A stretch of DNA of 64,000 bases from the NCBI GenBank assembly GCA_023428695.1, contig JAEYWY010000033.1, positions 62,001 to 126,000 of the forward strand, read 5' to 3'. The position numbers were made by a program, and so were the translations under genes. The notes beneath the pieces were generated by a model. It did not search any database. It was not told the DNA's origin and saw nothing but the letters and a program-made list of their open reading frames with translations. The DNA is from Bacteroidota bacterium (GTDB lineage Bacteria > Bacteroidota > Bacteroidia > Cytophagales > Cyclobacteriaceae). Below are positions 29,281-37,283 of the stretch, piece after piece. Position 1 is the first letter of the stretch. Each line of letters begins with the position of its first letter.

Positions 29281-31131
29281 TTACTGTTCAATTGCCACCG
29301 GGCTCGTAACCGGCACGGTAAGCGTTATTACGGTTCCGCTGCCTGGAGCAGATTTAATTTCAAGCGTTCCGTTAATGTACTCAGTGCGTTCGTACATATT
29401 GAAGAAACCACGACCCGACTCAATGTTCGCATTTCGCTTCTCAACGAGTTTTTCGTCAAAGCCCTTGCCATTGTCAGTTACGCGAATCGTAATGTCCGAC
29501 TCTGCCTGCGTTAACGATACCTCAATCTTCGAAGCCTCGCTGTACTTTATCGCATTATTGATTCCCTCCTGGATGATCCTGAAAATGTTGTTTTCAACCT
29601 TTTTCGATAATCGCAACGCCTGATCTGCATCGGACGAATATGTGATTTCGATACTGGATAGTTTTCCTATCTCGCGAACGAACACATTCAACGCAGCATT
29701 GAGTCCGTAGTCACTCAGCACTGTCGGTTTAAGGTTGAAAGTCACCCGTCTCACTTCACGAATAACTTCATTGATCAATTGTTGAATCTCGGACAGCTTC
29801 GTCTGCACCGCTTCCGCACGTTTCGAGGAGTCTATCGATTCTATCTGAAACTTCAGCGACGTCAGCATTTGGCCGATGCCATCATGGATATCCATCGCAA
29901 GGCGCTTGCGTTCCTCTTCCTGCCCTTCCAGAATCAACACAGAACGGAACTTCTGTTGATTGATCCGCTTTTCAATCGATGCGCGATTCTTTTCAATCAT
30001 CGTCTGCTCCGCACGTTTCTGCAACGTGATGTCAGCGCCAAGTATGAGCCATTCAATTATTTCGTCAGTCTCATCATAACACGGAACAATCATCACATCC
30101 GACCAATGCTTTTGACCATCGCGGCCGTCGATAGCGACTACACCCTGCCAGACATTTCCATCGGATACCAGTTCAACCACTTCTTCGAACCACTCTTCCG
30201 TGAGGCCCGCACCCGGGAAAAATTCAACCAGGGGAATAGACGCAATCCGCTCTTCAATCCCCGTCATGTCCGAATATAAATCAGACACAGTCGCCACATT
30301 CCCACCGCGATCTGTTTTTCCGTATAGCTTCGGATTCTCCGGCGGCAGATTTACATTGGACAAATCCTCATAACTTTTTTCAAGTGAAGCGTACAACACT
30401 CCGATTTCTTTGGACAACTTCTTTGCGTTCTTCTCCGAAGCAATGAGTTGATTCATGGTCTTGTTCACCTGTAAAGTCGTTGGCCGGAATACGAATAGTA
30501 TTTCCAACAGGATAACGAGTATCGAAATGCCCAGCAGAATGTACTCCAGCCGGCTCAGAGTCGCAACTTTCGTCCTGGCTTCGTGGTCGTACTGAAATAC
30601 GATCTGGTCCATCTTTTCGAGGAATGCGTACTCATTCTGGAGGATCACGCGCATGGCATCATTGTATGCTGTTGTGTCGTAAGATTTCCCCTGCCGGAAA
30701 TCGAGAATGAGTTTCGCACTTTGATAGACGTTGAGAAAGTACGGTTCGATCTCGCGAAACATTGCCGTAACGGCCTCGCTATTGTTTCCCGGAAGATTCA
30801 ACCCTTCATCGCCTTGTTGCAATCCGTAGTGATTGCGCTTCCATTCCTCTAAGATGTTCGCCAGCGTCGCGTCAGCACTATCATATTGCGGATGCCCCGA
30901 GTTCTGATGCAGCAGCAACGCCATCTTCGTAATCCACTGGCTGCGATAGCGTTGTGTTCCGGCGATATTTACGACGCGCGAGTCGCTGTCCTGGCTATGC
31001 AGGTGGCGTTGAATCAACACCTGACCGATGATCGCGACCAGGATGATCATACTTAGGGCCAGGGCATACCACATCCCAAGTTTGGCAAACTTGTTCGATT
31101 GGGGCGAGTCTGGTCCGAATTTCAGCGTCAT
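29281..31131 (-). CDS. NarX-like sensor histidine kinase (PilJ-type sensor, PAS, HisKA_3)
   Basis: A 616-residue membrane kinase. A transmembrane helix (about 20-43) is followed by a periplasmic four-helix sensor whose first helix reads VVNIAGTQRYRSQWI, a close match in spacing (N-x-AG-x-x-R-x-x-S) to the nitrate-binding P-box of NarX/NarQ. A second helix lies near 187-208. Then come a coiled segment, a PAS domain (about 270-375), the HisKA_3 phospho-site ERKRLAMDIHDGIGQ, and an HATPase domain with NAIKYSEAS and DNGKGF. Two TACGTA boxes lie just before its start, suggesting autoregulation. Nitrate sensing is inferred from the P-box and the locus. Confidence 0.9.
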   Translation of the reverse strand: MTLKFGPDSPQSNKFAKLGMWYALALSMIILVAIIGQVLIQRHLHSQDSDSRVVNIAGTQRYRSQWITKMALLLHQNSGHPQYDSADATLANILEEWKRNHYGLQQGDEGLNLPGNNSEAVTAMFREIEPYFLNVYQSAKLILDFRQGKSYDTTAYNDAMRVILQNEYAFLEKMDQIVFQYDHEARTKVATLSRLEYILLGISILVILLEILFVFRPTTLQVNKTMNQLIASEKNAKKLSKEIGVLYASLEKSYEDLSNVNLPPENPKLYGKTDRGGNVATVSDLYSDMTGIEERIASIPLVEFFPGAGLTEEWFEEVVELVSDGNVWQGVVAIDGRDGQKHWSDVMIVPCYDETDEIIEWLILGADITLQKRAEQTMIEKNRASIEKRINQQKFRSVLILEGQEEERKRLAMDIHDGIGQMLTSLKFQIESIDSSKRAEAVQTKLSEIQQLINEVIREVRRVTFNLKPTVLSDYGLNAALNVFVREIGKLSSIEITYSSDADQALRLSKKVENNIFRIIQEGINNAIKYSEASKIEVSLTQAESDITIRVTDNGKGFDEKLVEKRNANIESGRGFFNMYERTEYINGTLEIKSAPGSGTVITLTVPVTSPVAIEQ

Positions 31132-31150
31132 TACGTACGAAATTTACGTA
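31132..31150. promoter_or_regulatory. two TACGTA boxes before the sensor kinase gene
   Basis: TACGTA at 31132-31137 and 31145-31150, 13 bases apart, directly before the kinase ATG (31129-31131 on the minus strand). So close a position would suit a repressor, or control of a promoter slightly upstream in the 85-base gap to nirD. Confidence 0.45.
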
Positions 31151-31216
31151 TTATTTCGATACCGTCTCCGTAGAGGCTCCGGCATTGTTTAATACGCCGC
31201 TTTTGGGGGCGGATTA

Positions 31217-31597
31217 TTAATAAGGGACGCCGATCAGCACAAACCCGTCTTCAACCTTGACAGGGAAAACGGATATCGAACATGCATCGGCGTTGAGGCA
31301 TTCGCCACTCTTCAGGGAGAAGGTTCGTTTGTGAAAAGGACACGCGACTTTGGGTTCGCCGTTCATAGAACCGATCATTCCACGCGACAGCACCATCTGC
31401 ATTTTGTGCGGGCAAAGATTCTGGCATGCGTACCACTCGCTACGGCGACTGAAGTTAAAAACAGCAATCTGCATGTCGCCGTACTTCACGCATGCGCCGC
31501 CATTTTCAGGAAAGTGATGCACAGGTGCGGCTTTATACCAGGTGTGAACGGATTCTTTCACGGATGTGTGTCGGGCAAACTCATTCTGCATTTCCAT
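31217..31597 (-). CDS. nirD: nitrite reductase [NAD(P)H] small subunit
   Basis: NirD, a Rieske-fold subunit of 126 residues that partners the siroheme NirB. Unlike many NirD proteins that have lost their cluster ligands, this one keeps a complete Rieske pattern: QNLCPHKMQM (C-x-H) and VACPFHKRTF (C-x-x-H). It can therefore probably bind a [2Fe-2S] centre. It lies 16 bases after nirB in the same operon. Confidence 0.9.
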   Translation of the reverse strand: MEMQNEFARHTSVKESVHTWYKAAPVHHFPENGGACVKYGDMQIAVFNFSRRSEWYACQNLCPHKMQMVLSRGMIGSMNGEPKVACPFHKRTFSLKSGECLNADACSISVFPVKVEDGFVLIGVPY

Positions 31598-31613
31598 TTT
31601 ACAAGTGTTTTTA

Positions 31614-34109
31614 TTATAAAACAGTTTTTATGTTCCAGTCAACCGGACGTTTTTGTCCGCGCATATCAACAAATTCAAGTGTCGGGTCGCTTTCGTCAGC
31701 ATTGATGAAGTGACGGAAGCGCGATCTTATCTCCGGATTCTCAACAGCGTTTTTCCACTCACAGTGATAAGTCTCAATCAGCGAAGCCATGTGTTGTTCC
31801 AATTCCGCGGCGATACCAATCGAGTCGTTGACGATAACTTCGTACAGATAATCGAGGCCACCATCCAGTTTGTTCAACCACGTGGCAGTACGCGTCAGTG
31901 GGTCAGCGGTGCGGATGTAGAAAGCGAGGAAGCGATCGATCAGTTTGGTGCATGTTTCGGTGTCAACATCCGCGACAAGGAGCTTTGCGTGTTGCGGGCG
32001 CGCTCCACCGTTTCCGCAGACATAAAGGTTCCATCCTTTTTCTGTCGCGATTACACCAAAGTCTTTTGATTGTGCTTCAGCGCATTCGCGGATGCAACCC
32101 GAGACAGCACCTTTGATCTTGTGCGGCGCACGGATGCCCTTATACCGGTTTTCAATAAAAACTGCGTATGAAACAGAATCCTGCACGCCGTACCTGCACC
32201 ACGTACTGCCTACGCAACTTTTCACGGTTCGCAATGCTTTGCCATAAGCGTGACCACTTTCGAAACCTTCGGCGATGAGTTCCTCCCAGATTTCAGGCAG
32301 TTCTTCAACGCGGGCGCCAAACATGTCTATGCGCTGTCCTCCTGTGATCTTGGTGTACAGGCCGTATTTGGAAGCAATCCGACCGAGTGCCATCAATTTT
32401 TCAGGTGTGATCTCACCGCCTGCTATACGCGGTACAACGGAGTAGGTACCCCCGCGCTGAATGTTGGCCAGGAAGCGGTCATTGGTATCCTGGATCGTAT
32501 CCTGTTCGAGGATCGGCTGATTCCAGATGCTCGCAAGCAATGAGGCAACGGCTGGCTTACACGTTTCGCATCCGTCGCCCTTTCCACACGTATCAAGGAG
32601 CGCGTCAAACGATCTGATTTCCTTAATGCGAATGATGTCATACAACTCCTGACGCGTATATTCAAAGTGTTCGCACAATACCTTCTTCACCTTGTGTCCC
32701 ATTGACTCCAGCGTCATCTTGACAAGGTCACTAACGAGTGGTGTACAGCCGCCACAGCCCGTGCAGGCTTTCGTTGCTTTTTTGATATCCTCTACTGAAG
32801 TCACGCCGCAGGAAGTGACCTGGGTGACGATATCGGCTTTGGAAATATTCTCGCATGAACATATTTGTGCAGAGTCCGGCAATCCTGCAACGCCGGCACC
32901 GTCTGCGGGTTCACTTGTTCCCACAATAAGAGAAGCCGGATTGGCCGGCAGTGGCATCGCATTCGCGACCATTTGATGCAGCATGTTGTACTGACTCGCA
33001 TCACCAATGAGTATACCTCCGAGCAGGTGTTTGCCGTCCGAAGAAACGTTGATGCGTTTATACATGCCGTTAAGCTTGTCTGTAAATGAAAGTGGTATTG
33101 CATCAACGCCTTCGCAAAACGGATCACCAAAACTTGCGACATCGACTCCTATGAGTTTCAGTTTGGTCGACATATCAAAACCGGTAAACGATTTTGTTTG
33201 TTCATCCGCAATTTGTCTCGCCACAACTTCGGCCATTTCGTAACCCGGCGCAACAAGGCCGTATACCATATTATTATGCACTACTGCCTCACCGATTGCG
33301 AATATATTTTCATCGCTTGTGCGCATATAATCATTCACGATGATACCGCCGCGTGTGTGCACTGTCAATGAAGCAGTGCGGGCAAGTTCATCCCGTGGAC
33401 GTATTCCGGCGGAGATAACCAACATTTCACACTCCAGTTTCGAACCATCGGCGAAAACAAGGCCTTCGAGTTTGCCGTTGCCGTCGATGGCGCTTGTGTT
33501 TTTGCCCAGGTGAACCGTTATACCAAGTGTCTCGAGTTTCTTTACAAGAACTGCGGAGCCTTCATCGTCAATCTGACGCGGCATCAACCGGCCCGCGAAT
33601 TCAACGACGTGAGTTTCAAGTCCGAGATCAAGCAATGCTTTGGCAGCCTCCAACCCGAGCAACCCTCCTCCCATTACCGCGCCACGCTTGACCTTTGCGG
33701 CATACCCGCTGATCTGGTTCAGATCTTCGATCGTGCGATACACAAAAACGCCGTGGCGCTCAACGCCGGGAATTGTCGGTACAAAAGGACTCGAACCTGT
33801 CGCGAGGACGAGGTAGTCGTAGTGTTCGGTTTTTCCTGTGTGGGTTCTTATCGACTTCGCTGCGCGATCAATTTCGACAACGAGCTCGCCGGTATGAAGC
33901 ACGATATTGTTTTCAGCATACCATGATAAAGGAGCCATCTCGAGGTCACTCGACGTGGCACCGGAAAACCAGCTGCTAAGGTGAACCCGGTCGTACGCGG
34001 GACGTGGCTCTTCGCCGTACACAATTATTTCGTGGTCGCAACGGCTGCGAAGCTTCTCGCAGAACTTGTAGCCCACCATTCCGTTACCCACTACAACAAT
34101 ACGCGCCAT
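31614..34109 (-). CDS. nirB: nitrite reductase [NAD(P)H] large subunit
   Basis: Reduces nitrite to ammonium with six electrons from NAD(P)H, in the cytoplasm. The start MARIVVVGNGMVGYKFCEKL, which opens directly on the FAD-binding loop, is preferred to an ATG ten codons upstream. Domains in order: FAD/NAD reductase (second loop AVMGGGLLGLEAA near 148), two BFD-type [2Fe-2S] segments (CSCENISKAD ... CTGCGGC; CGKGDGCETC), and the siroheme/4Fe-4S reductase with CVGSTWC near 630 and CIREC near 670. Length 831 residues is normal. It is divergent from cobA, which supplies its siroheme. Confidence 0.95.
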   Translation of the reverse strand: MARIVVVGNGMVGYKFCEKLRSRCDHEIIVYGEEPRPAYDRVHLSSWFSGATSSDLEMAPLSWYAENNIVLHTGELVVEIDRAAKSIRTHTGKTEHYDYLVLATGSSPFVPTIPGVERHGVFVYRTIEDLNQISGYAAKVKRGAVMGGGLLGLEAAKALLDLGLETHVVEFAGRLMPRQIDDEGSAVLVKKLETLGITVHLGKNTSAIDGNGKLEGLVFADGSKLECEMLVISAGIRPRDELARTASLTVHTRGGIIVNDYMRTSDENIFAIGEAVVHNNMVYGLVAPGYEMAEVVARQIADEQTKSFTGFDMSTKLKLIGVDVASFGDPFCEGVDAIPLSFTDKLNGMYKRINVSSDGKHLLGGILIGDASQYNMLHQMVANAMPLPANPASLIVGTSEPADGAGVAGLPDSAQICSCENISKADIVTQVTSCGVTSVEDIKKATKACTGCGGCTPLVSDLVKMTLESMGHKVKKVLCEHFEYTRQELYDIIRIKEIRSFDALLDTCGKGDGCETCKPAVASLLASIWNQPILEQDTIQDTNDRFLANIQRGGTYSVVPRIAGGEITPEKLMALGRIASKYGLYTKITGGQRIDMFGARVEELPEIWEELIAEGFESGHAYGKALRTVKSCVGSTWCRYGVQDSVSYAVFIENRYKGIRAPHKIKGAVSGCIRECAEAQSKDFGVIATEKGWNLYVCGNGGARPQHAKLLVADVDTETCTKLIDRFLAFYIRTADPLTRTATWLNKLDGGLDYLYEVIVNDSIGIAAELEQHMASLIETYHCEWKNAVENPEIRSRFRHFINADESDPTLEFVDMRGQKRPVDWNIKTVL

Positions 34110-34150
34110 ATGCAAACGATTTAAGTATAATTCTTTCAAATTTTAAGTAA

Positions 34151-34204
34151 TTATACGTATTTGAAAGCCAATAAACCAAGTATTATACGTATTTTTACGT
34201 AAAT
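34151..34204. promoter_or_regulatory. TACGTA boxes in the nirB-cobA divergent promoter
   Basis: TACGTA occurs at 34154, 34186 and 34196. The first two lie in identical 12-base words TTATACGTATTT (34151-34162 and 34183-34194); the third reads TTTTACGTAAAT. Placed between divergent nirBD and cobA, they could control both directions at once and link siroheme supply to nitrite reductase. Confidence 0.55.
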
Positions 34205-34212
34205 ACTTATTT

Positions 34213-34977
34213 ATGAATATGAAGTCGCGCGTGGTTCTTGCCGGGGCTGGCCCTGGTGATCCGGACCTGATTACAGTGAAAGCGTTAAACGCGATCAAAG
34301 GGGCCGATGTCATTCTTTATGATGCGCTCGCCAACGAAACACTGTTGCATCACGCACGCCCTGACTGTCTGCTCGTGTTTGCCGGGAAACGGAAGGGCAA
34401 CCACTCCCACACGCAGGATGAGATTAACCGGATGCTGGCTTTCTACGCCACGCGTTTTAGTGTGGTCGTGAGATTAAAGGGTGGCGATCCTTTTGTATTC
34501 GGGCGTGGTTGTGAAGAGGCTGAATACCTTCGGCGGCGCGGCATCACGGTTGAAATCATTCCCGGTATCTCCAGTGCGATAGCGGCACCGTTGGCAGCGG
34601 GCATTCCGGTAACGCGCCGCGGAGTAAGCGACAGCTTCTGGGTACTCACTGGTACTACTTCGACAGGCATACCCTCCGGTGATCTTGAGCTCGCAGCGCG
34701 ATCAGGCGCGACAGTCATAATATTAATGGGACTCTCCAACGGCGCAGAGATAGTCAACACGTTCGCGCGCCACCGTGGAATAGACGAACCCGTGGCGATA
34801 ATCAGCAAGGCAACGCAACCCGATCAGCATGTAGTCCGCGGTACCATTGGCACGATCACCAGCGTCATTGAGGAAGTTCCAAAACCCGGCGTAATCGTTG
34901 TGGGTCCCGTGGCTGCACTTGCAACAGCGGATCAAATACTTGAGTGCGTTCCCACAGAAATGAAAGTTGCTGTGTAA
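34213..34977 (+). CDS. cobA: uroporphyrinogen-III C-methyltransferase (siroheme synthesis)
   Basis: SUMT adds two methyl groups from S-adenosylmethionine to uroporphyrinogen III, giving precorrin-2, the precursor of siroheme. Clear family motifs: VVLAGAGPGDPDLITVKA at the start, ADVILYDALAN, VVRLKGGDPFVFGRG near residue 90, and PGISSAIAAP. At 254 residues it is the stand-alone methyltransferase without the CysG dehydrogenase/chelatase part, so other genes must finish siroheme. Divergent from nirB and probably co-regulated; DUF4202 follows by 21 bases. Confidence 0.95.
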   Translation: MNMKSRVVLAGAGPGDPDLITVKALNAIKGADVILYDALANETLLHHARPDCLLVFAGKRKGNHSHTQDEINRMLAFYATRFSVVVRLKGGDPFVFGRGCEEAEYLRRRGITVEIIPGISSAIAAPLAAGIPVTRRGVSDSFWVLTGTTSTGIPSGDLELAARSGATVIILMGLSNGAEIVNTFARHRGIDEPVAIISKATQPDQHVVRGTIGTITSVIEEVPKPGVIVVGPVAALATADQILECVPTEMKVAV

Positions 34978-34998
34978 ATTCGCGATAACCATATACCT

Positions 34999-35589
34999 AT
35001 GGACAGCACCATGATTGGAAAGGCCTTTGACGCCATTGACCAGTACAACGAGCGCGATCCGCATACAGAAACCGTCGACGGAAAGCCGTTTCCTAAAGAA
35101 TTGTTATACGGGCGCCGAATGACTGAGCGCCTGAACAAATATGCTCCCGATGCCGGTGCCCCCCTTCAGCTTGCAGCACGCGCACAACACATCGGACGCT
35201 GGGAGATTCCACGCAGCGACTATACGATGGACCGGAAAGGCTACCTGCAGTGGCGCAGCTCCGAAAAATTCCATCACGCCAGAGTCATTGAACCAATTCT
35301 CCGCGAAGTCGGCTACGATCAGGAAGCCATTGAGCGGGTGAAGTTTCTGTTGCTAAAAAAAGAGCTAACCACAAATCCGGAAACGCAGGTTCTGGAGGAT
35401 GTCGTGTGTCTGGTGTTCATCGAACACTACCTCGAAGAATTCGCATCACGACATGACGATGAGAAGATAATTGACATCCTTCGCAAGACTATTAAAAAGA
35501 TGTCGCCACGATGTGTAAGTGAAGCTGGAAATCTTACGCTAAGTCCGCGCATTCAAGGGCTCCTGATGAAAGCGGTTGAAGGAAACTAA
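34999..35589 (+). CDS. DUF4202 family protein
   Basis: A 196-residue soluble protein. AFDAIDQYNERDPHTETVDG, RAQHIGRWEIPRSDYT, and FLLLKKELTTNPETQVLEDVVCLVFIEHYL are the marks of DUF4202. The spacing of His and Asp residues (QHIGRW; KFHHAR; LEDVVCLVF) recalls HD-type hydrolases, but no function is established. It lies 21 bases after cobA, and the family is often seen next to nitrate or nitrite assimilation genes, so a role in that pathway is inferred. Confidence 0.8.
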   Translation: MDSTMIGKAFDAIDQYNERDPHTETVDGKPFPKELLYGRRMTERLNKYAPDAGAPLQLAARAQHIGRWEIPRSDYTMDRKGYLQWRSSEKFHHARVIEPILREVGYDQEAIERVKFLLLKKELTTNPETQVLEDVVCLVFIEHYLEEFASRHDDEKIIDILRKTIKKMSPRCVSEAGNLTLSPRIQGLLMKAVEGN

Positions 35590-35604
35590 CTGAGTCCCGT
35601 CAGT

Positions 35605-36912
35605 CTATGAATTCGAAACACGGTTGTCGATAAACTTCCGTGCTTTTCGTCCACCGCCGCCATGTTGCATTTTCTCCAAAGCTTCCGCGGACGTGAAATT
35701 AATCTGCGGCACGACCCTCAGTCGTGACTGAAACGCAGCGGCGAGCGTTTTCACAGCGTCATCCTCATTAGGACCCTCGGCCACGATATACAAACGAAGT
35801 TCATCCAGTCCAAGCGCGTTTGTTTCAGCCTCAACAACGTAGTCTTTCACGCAGGACACTTCATTTATGATTTCAAATATTCCCTGAGGATACAACGTCG
35901 TGCCTTTAAACTTGATCAGTTGTTGTTTGCGCCCGATAACGGGTCCCAGGCGCATGGTATGCCTTCCACACTTGCAGGGCTCGTCATGGGCAACACAGAT
36001 GTCACCGGTTTTATAACGTATCAGGGGCATGCCCTCTATCCCGAGCGTTGTAATCGTCACCTCCCCGGGCGTACCCGCCGGAACCGGCTGATCGTTGTCG
36101 TCAAGCAATTCCACGATGATAAGTTCGGGTTGCAGATGGCCGCCAACACCATGTTCACATTCGGTAAAGGCGGTTTGCATTTCAGTGCTTGCATACGTTC
36201 CGAACAATTGAACGTTCCAGCTGTTCCGGATTCTGCTCCCCACTATGTTAAGACTCAGGTCAGGCTTGCGAATGCTTTCCCCGATACATACCACCTTCCG
36301 GACCGAAGTTTTGTTAAGATCGATCCCATTCGCGTCAGCAAATTCGATAAGTCGTACAAGGAATGAGGGCACGGCAACCAGGACCGTCGGACTCAATCGT
36401 TCGATTGCTTCCAGCTGCATTGCGGGTAACCCGGGCCCTACACGAACAACGGCCGCGCCAAGTTTCCGGATACCGCTATAGTACGCTATCCCTGCCATGA
36501 ATTGACGGTCCAGCGTCAACATCAACTGAAACACATCATCTGCGCCAGTGCCGGCACACGTAAACGAATTGTATTCATTGTATGCAAGCCGTTCAAGGTC
36601 CCCATTCGTAAGCGCTATGGTAACGGGACGTCCCAGTGTCCCGCTCGTGCTTGTGAACTCTGCAACGCGAGACTTTGGTACACACAGGAAATCCCAGTTG
36701 TGTTTCTGCATGTCATCCTTGCCTGTGACTGGAATTGTACGAAGGTCTTCCAGCGTTTGAATCGCTTCTACTGTGATGTTGTTCTCCTCAAAAAGCTGCT
36801 GGTAATAAGGTGAGTTCGCGGCGGCGTACGCAAGCGTTCTCCGCATACCTTCCTCCTGCGTAGCGCGGATCGTGTCCGGTGATTCGAATGCTAACGACTG
36901 ACCAGATTTCAT
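35605..36912 (-). CDS. PaaK-like adenylate-forming ligase (phenylacetate-CoA ligase family)
   Basis: AMP-binding enzyme of 435 residues. The P-loop-like motif FTSTSGTLGRPV lies near residue 88, YASTEMQTAF near 240, and GMPLIRYKTGD near 300. The size and the C-terminal lid fit phenylacetate-CoA ligase relatives. In the pigment cluster its likely job is to activate the aryl starter (4-coumarate-type acid made by the ammonia-lyase) for transfer to CoA or ACP. It is the last gene of the leftward cluster and overlaps acpS by four bases (ATGA). Confidence 0.85.
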   Translation of the reverse strand: MKSGQSLAFESPDTIRATQEEGMRRTLAYAAANSPYYQQLFEENNITVEAIQTLEDLRTIPVTGKDDMQKHNWDFLCVPKSRVAEFTSTSGTLGRPVTIALTNGDLERLAYNEYNSFTCAGTGADDVFQLMLTLDRQFMAGIAYYSGIRKLGAAVVRVGPGLPAMQLEAIERLSPTVLVAVPSFLVRLIEFADANGIDLNKTSVRKVVCIGESIRKPDLSLNIVGSRIRNSWNVQLFGTYASTEMQTAFTECEHGVGGHLQPELIIVELLDDNDQPVPAGTPGEVTITTLGIEGMPLIRYKTGDICVAHDEPCKCGRHTMRLGPVIGRKQQLIKFKGTTLYPQGIFEIINEVSCVKDYVVEAETNALGLDELRLYIVAEGPNEDDAVKTLAAAFQSRLRVVPQINFTSAEALEKMQHGGGGRKARKFIDNRVSNS

Positions 36913-37283
36913 GATTCAATAATAACTACGGCGCAAGCAGTCTCTTTGGTATGACTAATAGAAAGGTGAATGCGATGCCAGTTGCGGACCGCCGCAAGAT
37001 CACGAAAGCTTCCCTTCAAATGGAGCGCAGGCTTTCCGGTTTCATCCTGGCCAACTTCAATCAAATGCAGTTCGTGGCCAAGCAGTAAGCCTTCGCCTGT
37101 GGCTTTGAGGAATGCCTCTTTCGCCGCAAACCGCGCTGCATAATGTTGCGCCGGTGAGGCGGCAGCTTCACAAAAAGTAACTTCATCAGGTGAGAACACT
37201 TTCTCACGAAAGCCACTGCCCCGCGAAAGTTTCTCACCTACACGCTGGATTTCAATCATATCTATGCCTACACCAACAATCAT
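36909..37283 (-). CDS. acpS: holo-[acyl-carrier-protein] synthase
   Basis: Moves 4'-phosphopantetheine from CoA to acyl carrier proteins. MIVGVGIDMIEIQRV at the start and YAARFAAKEAFLKATGEG near residue 50 are the two diagnostic AcpS motifs, with the metal-binding Asp in GIDMIEI and Glu in AAKEAF. The start at 37283 overlaps the upstream gene's stop as ATGA. It may serve the two pigment ACPs, or be the genome's only AcpS placed here. At 124 residues it has normal length. Confidence 0.92.
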   Translation of the reverse strand: MIVGVGIDMIEIQRVGEKLSRGSGFREKVFSPDEVTFCEAAASPAQHYAARFAAKEAFLKATGEGLLLGHELHLIEVGQDETGKPALHLKGSFRDLAAVRNWHRIHLSISHTKETACAVVIIES

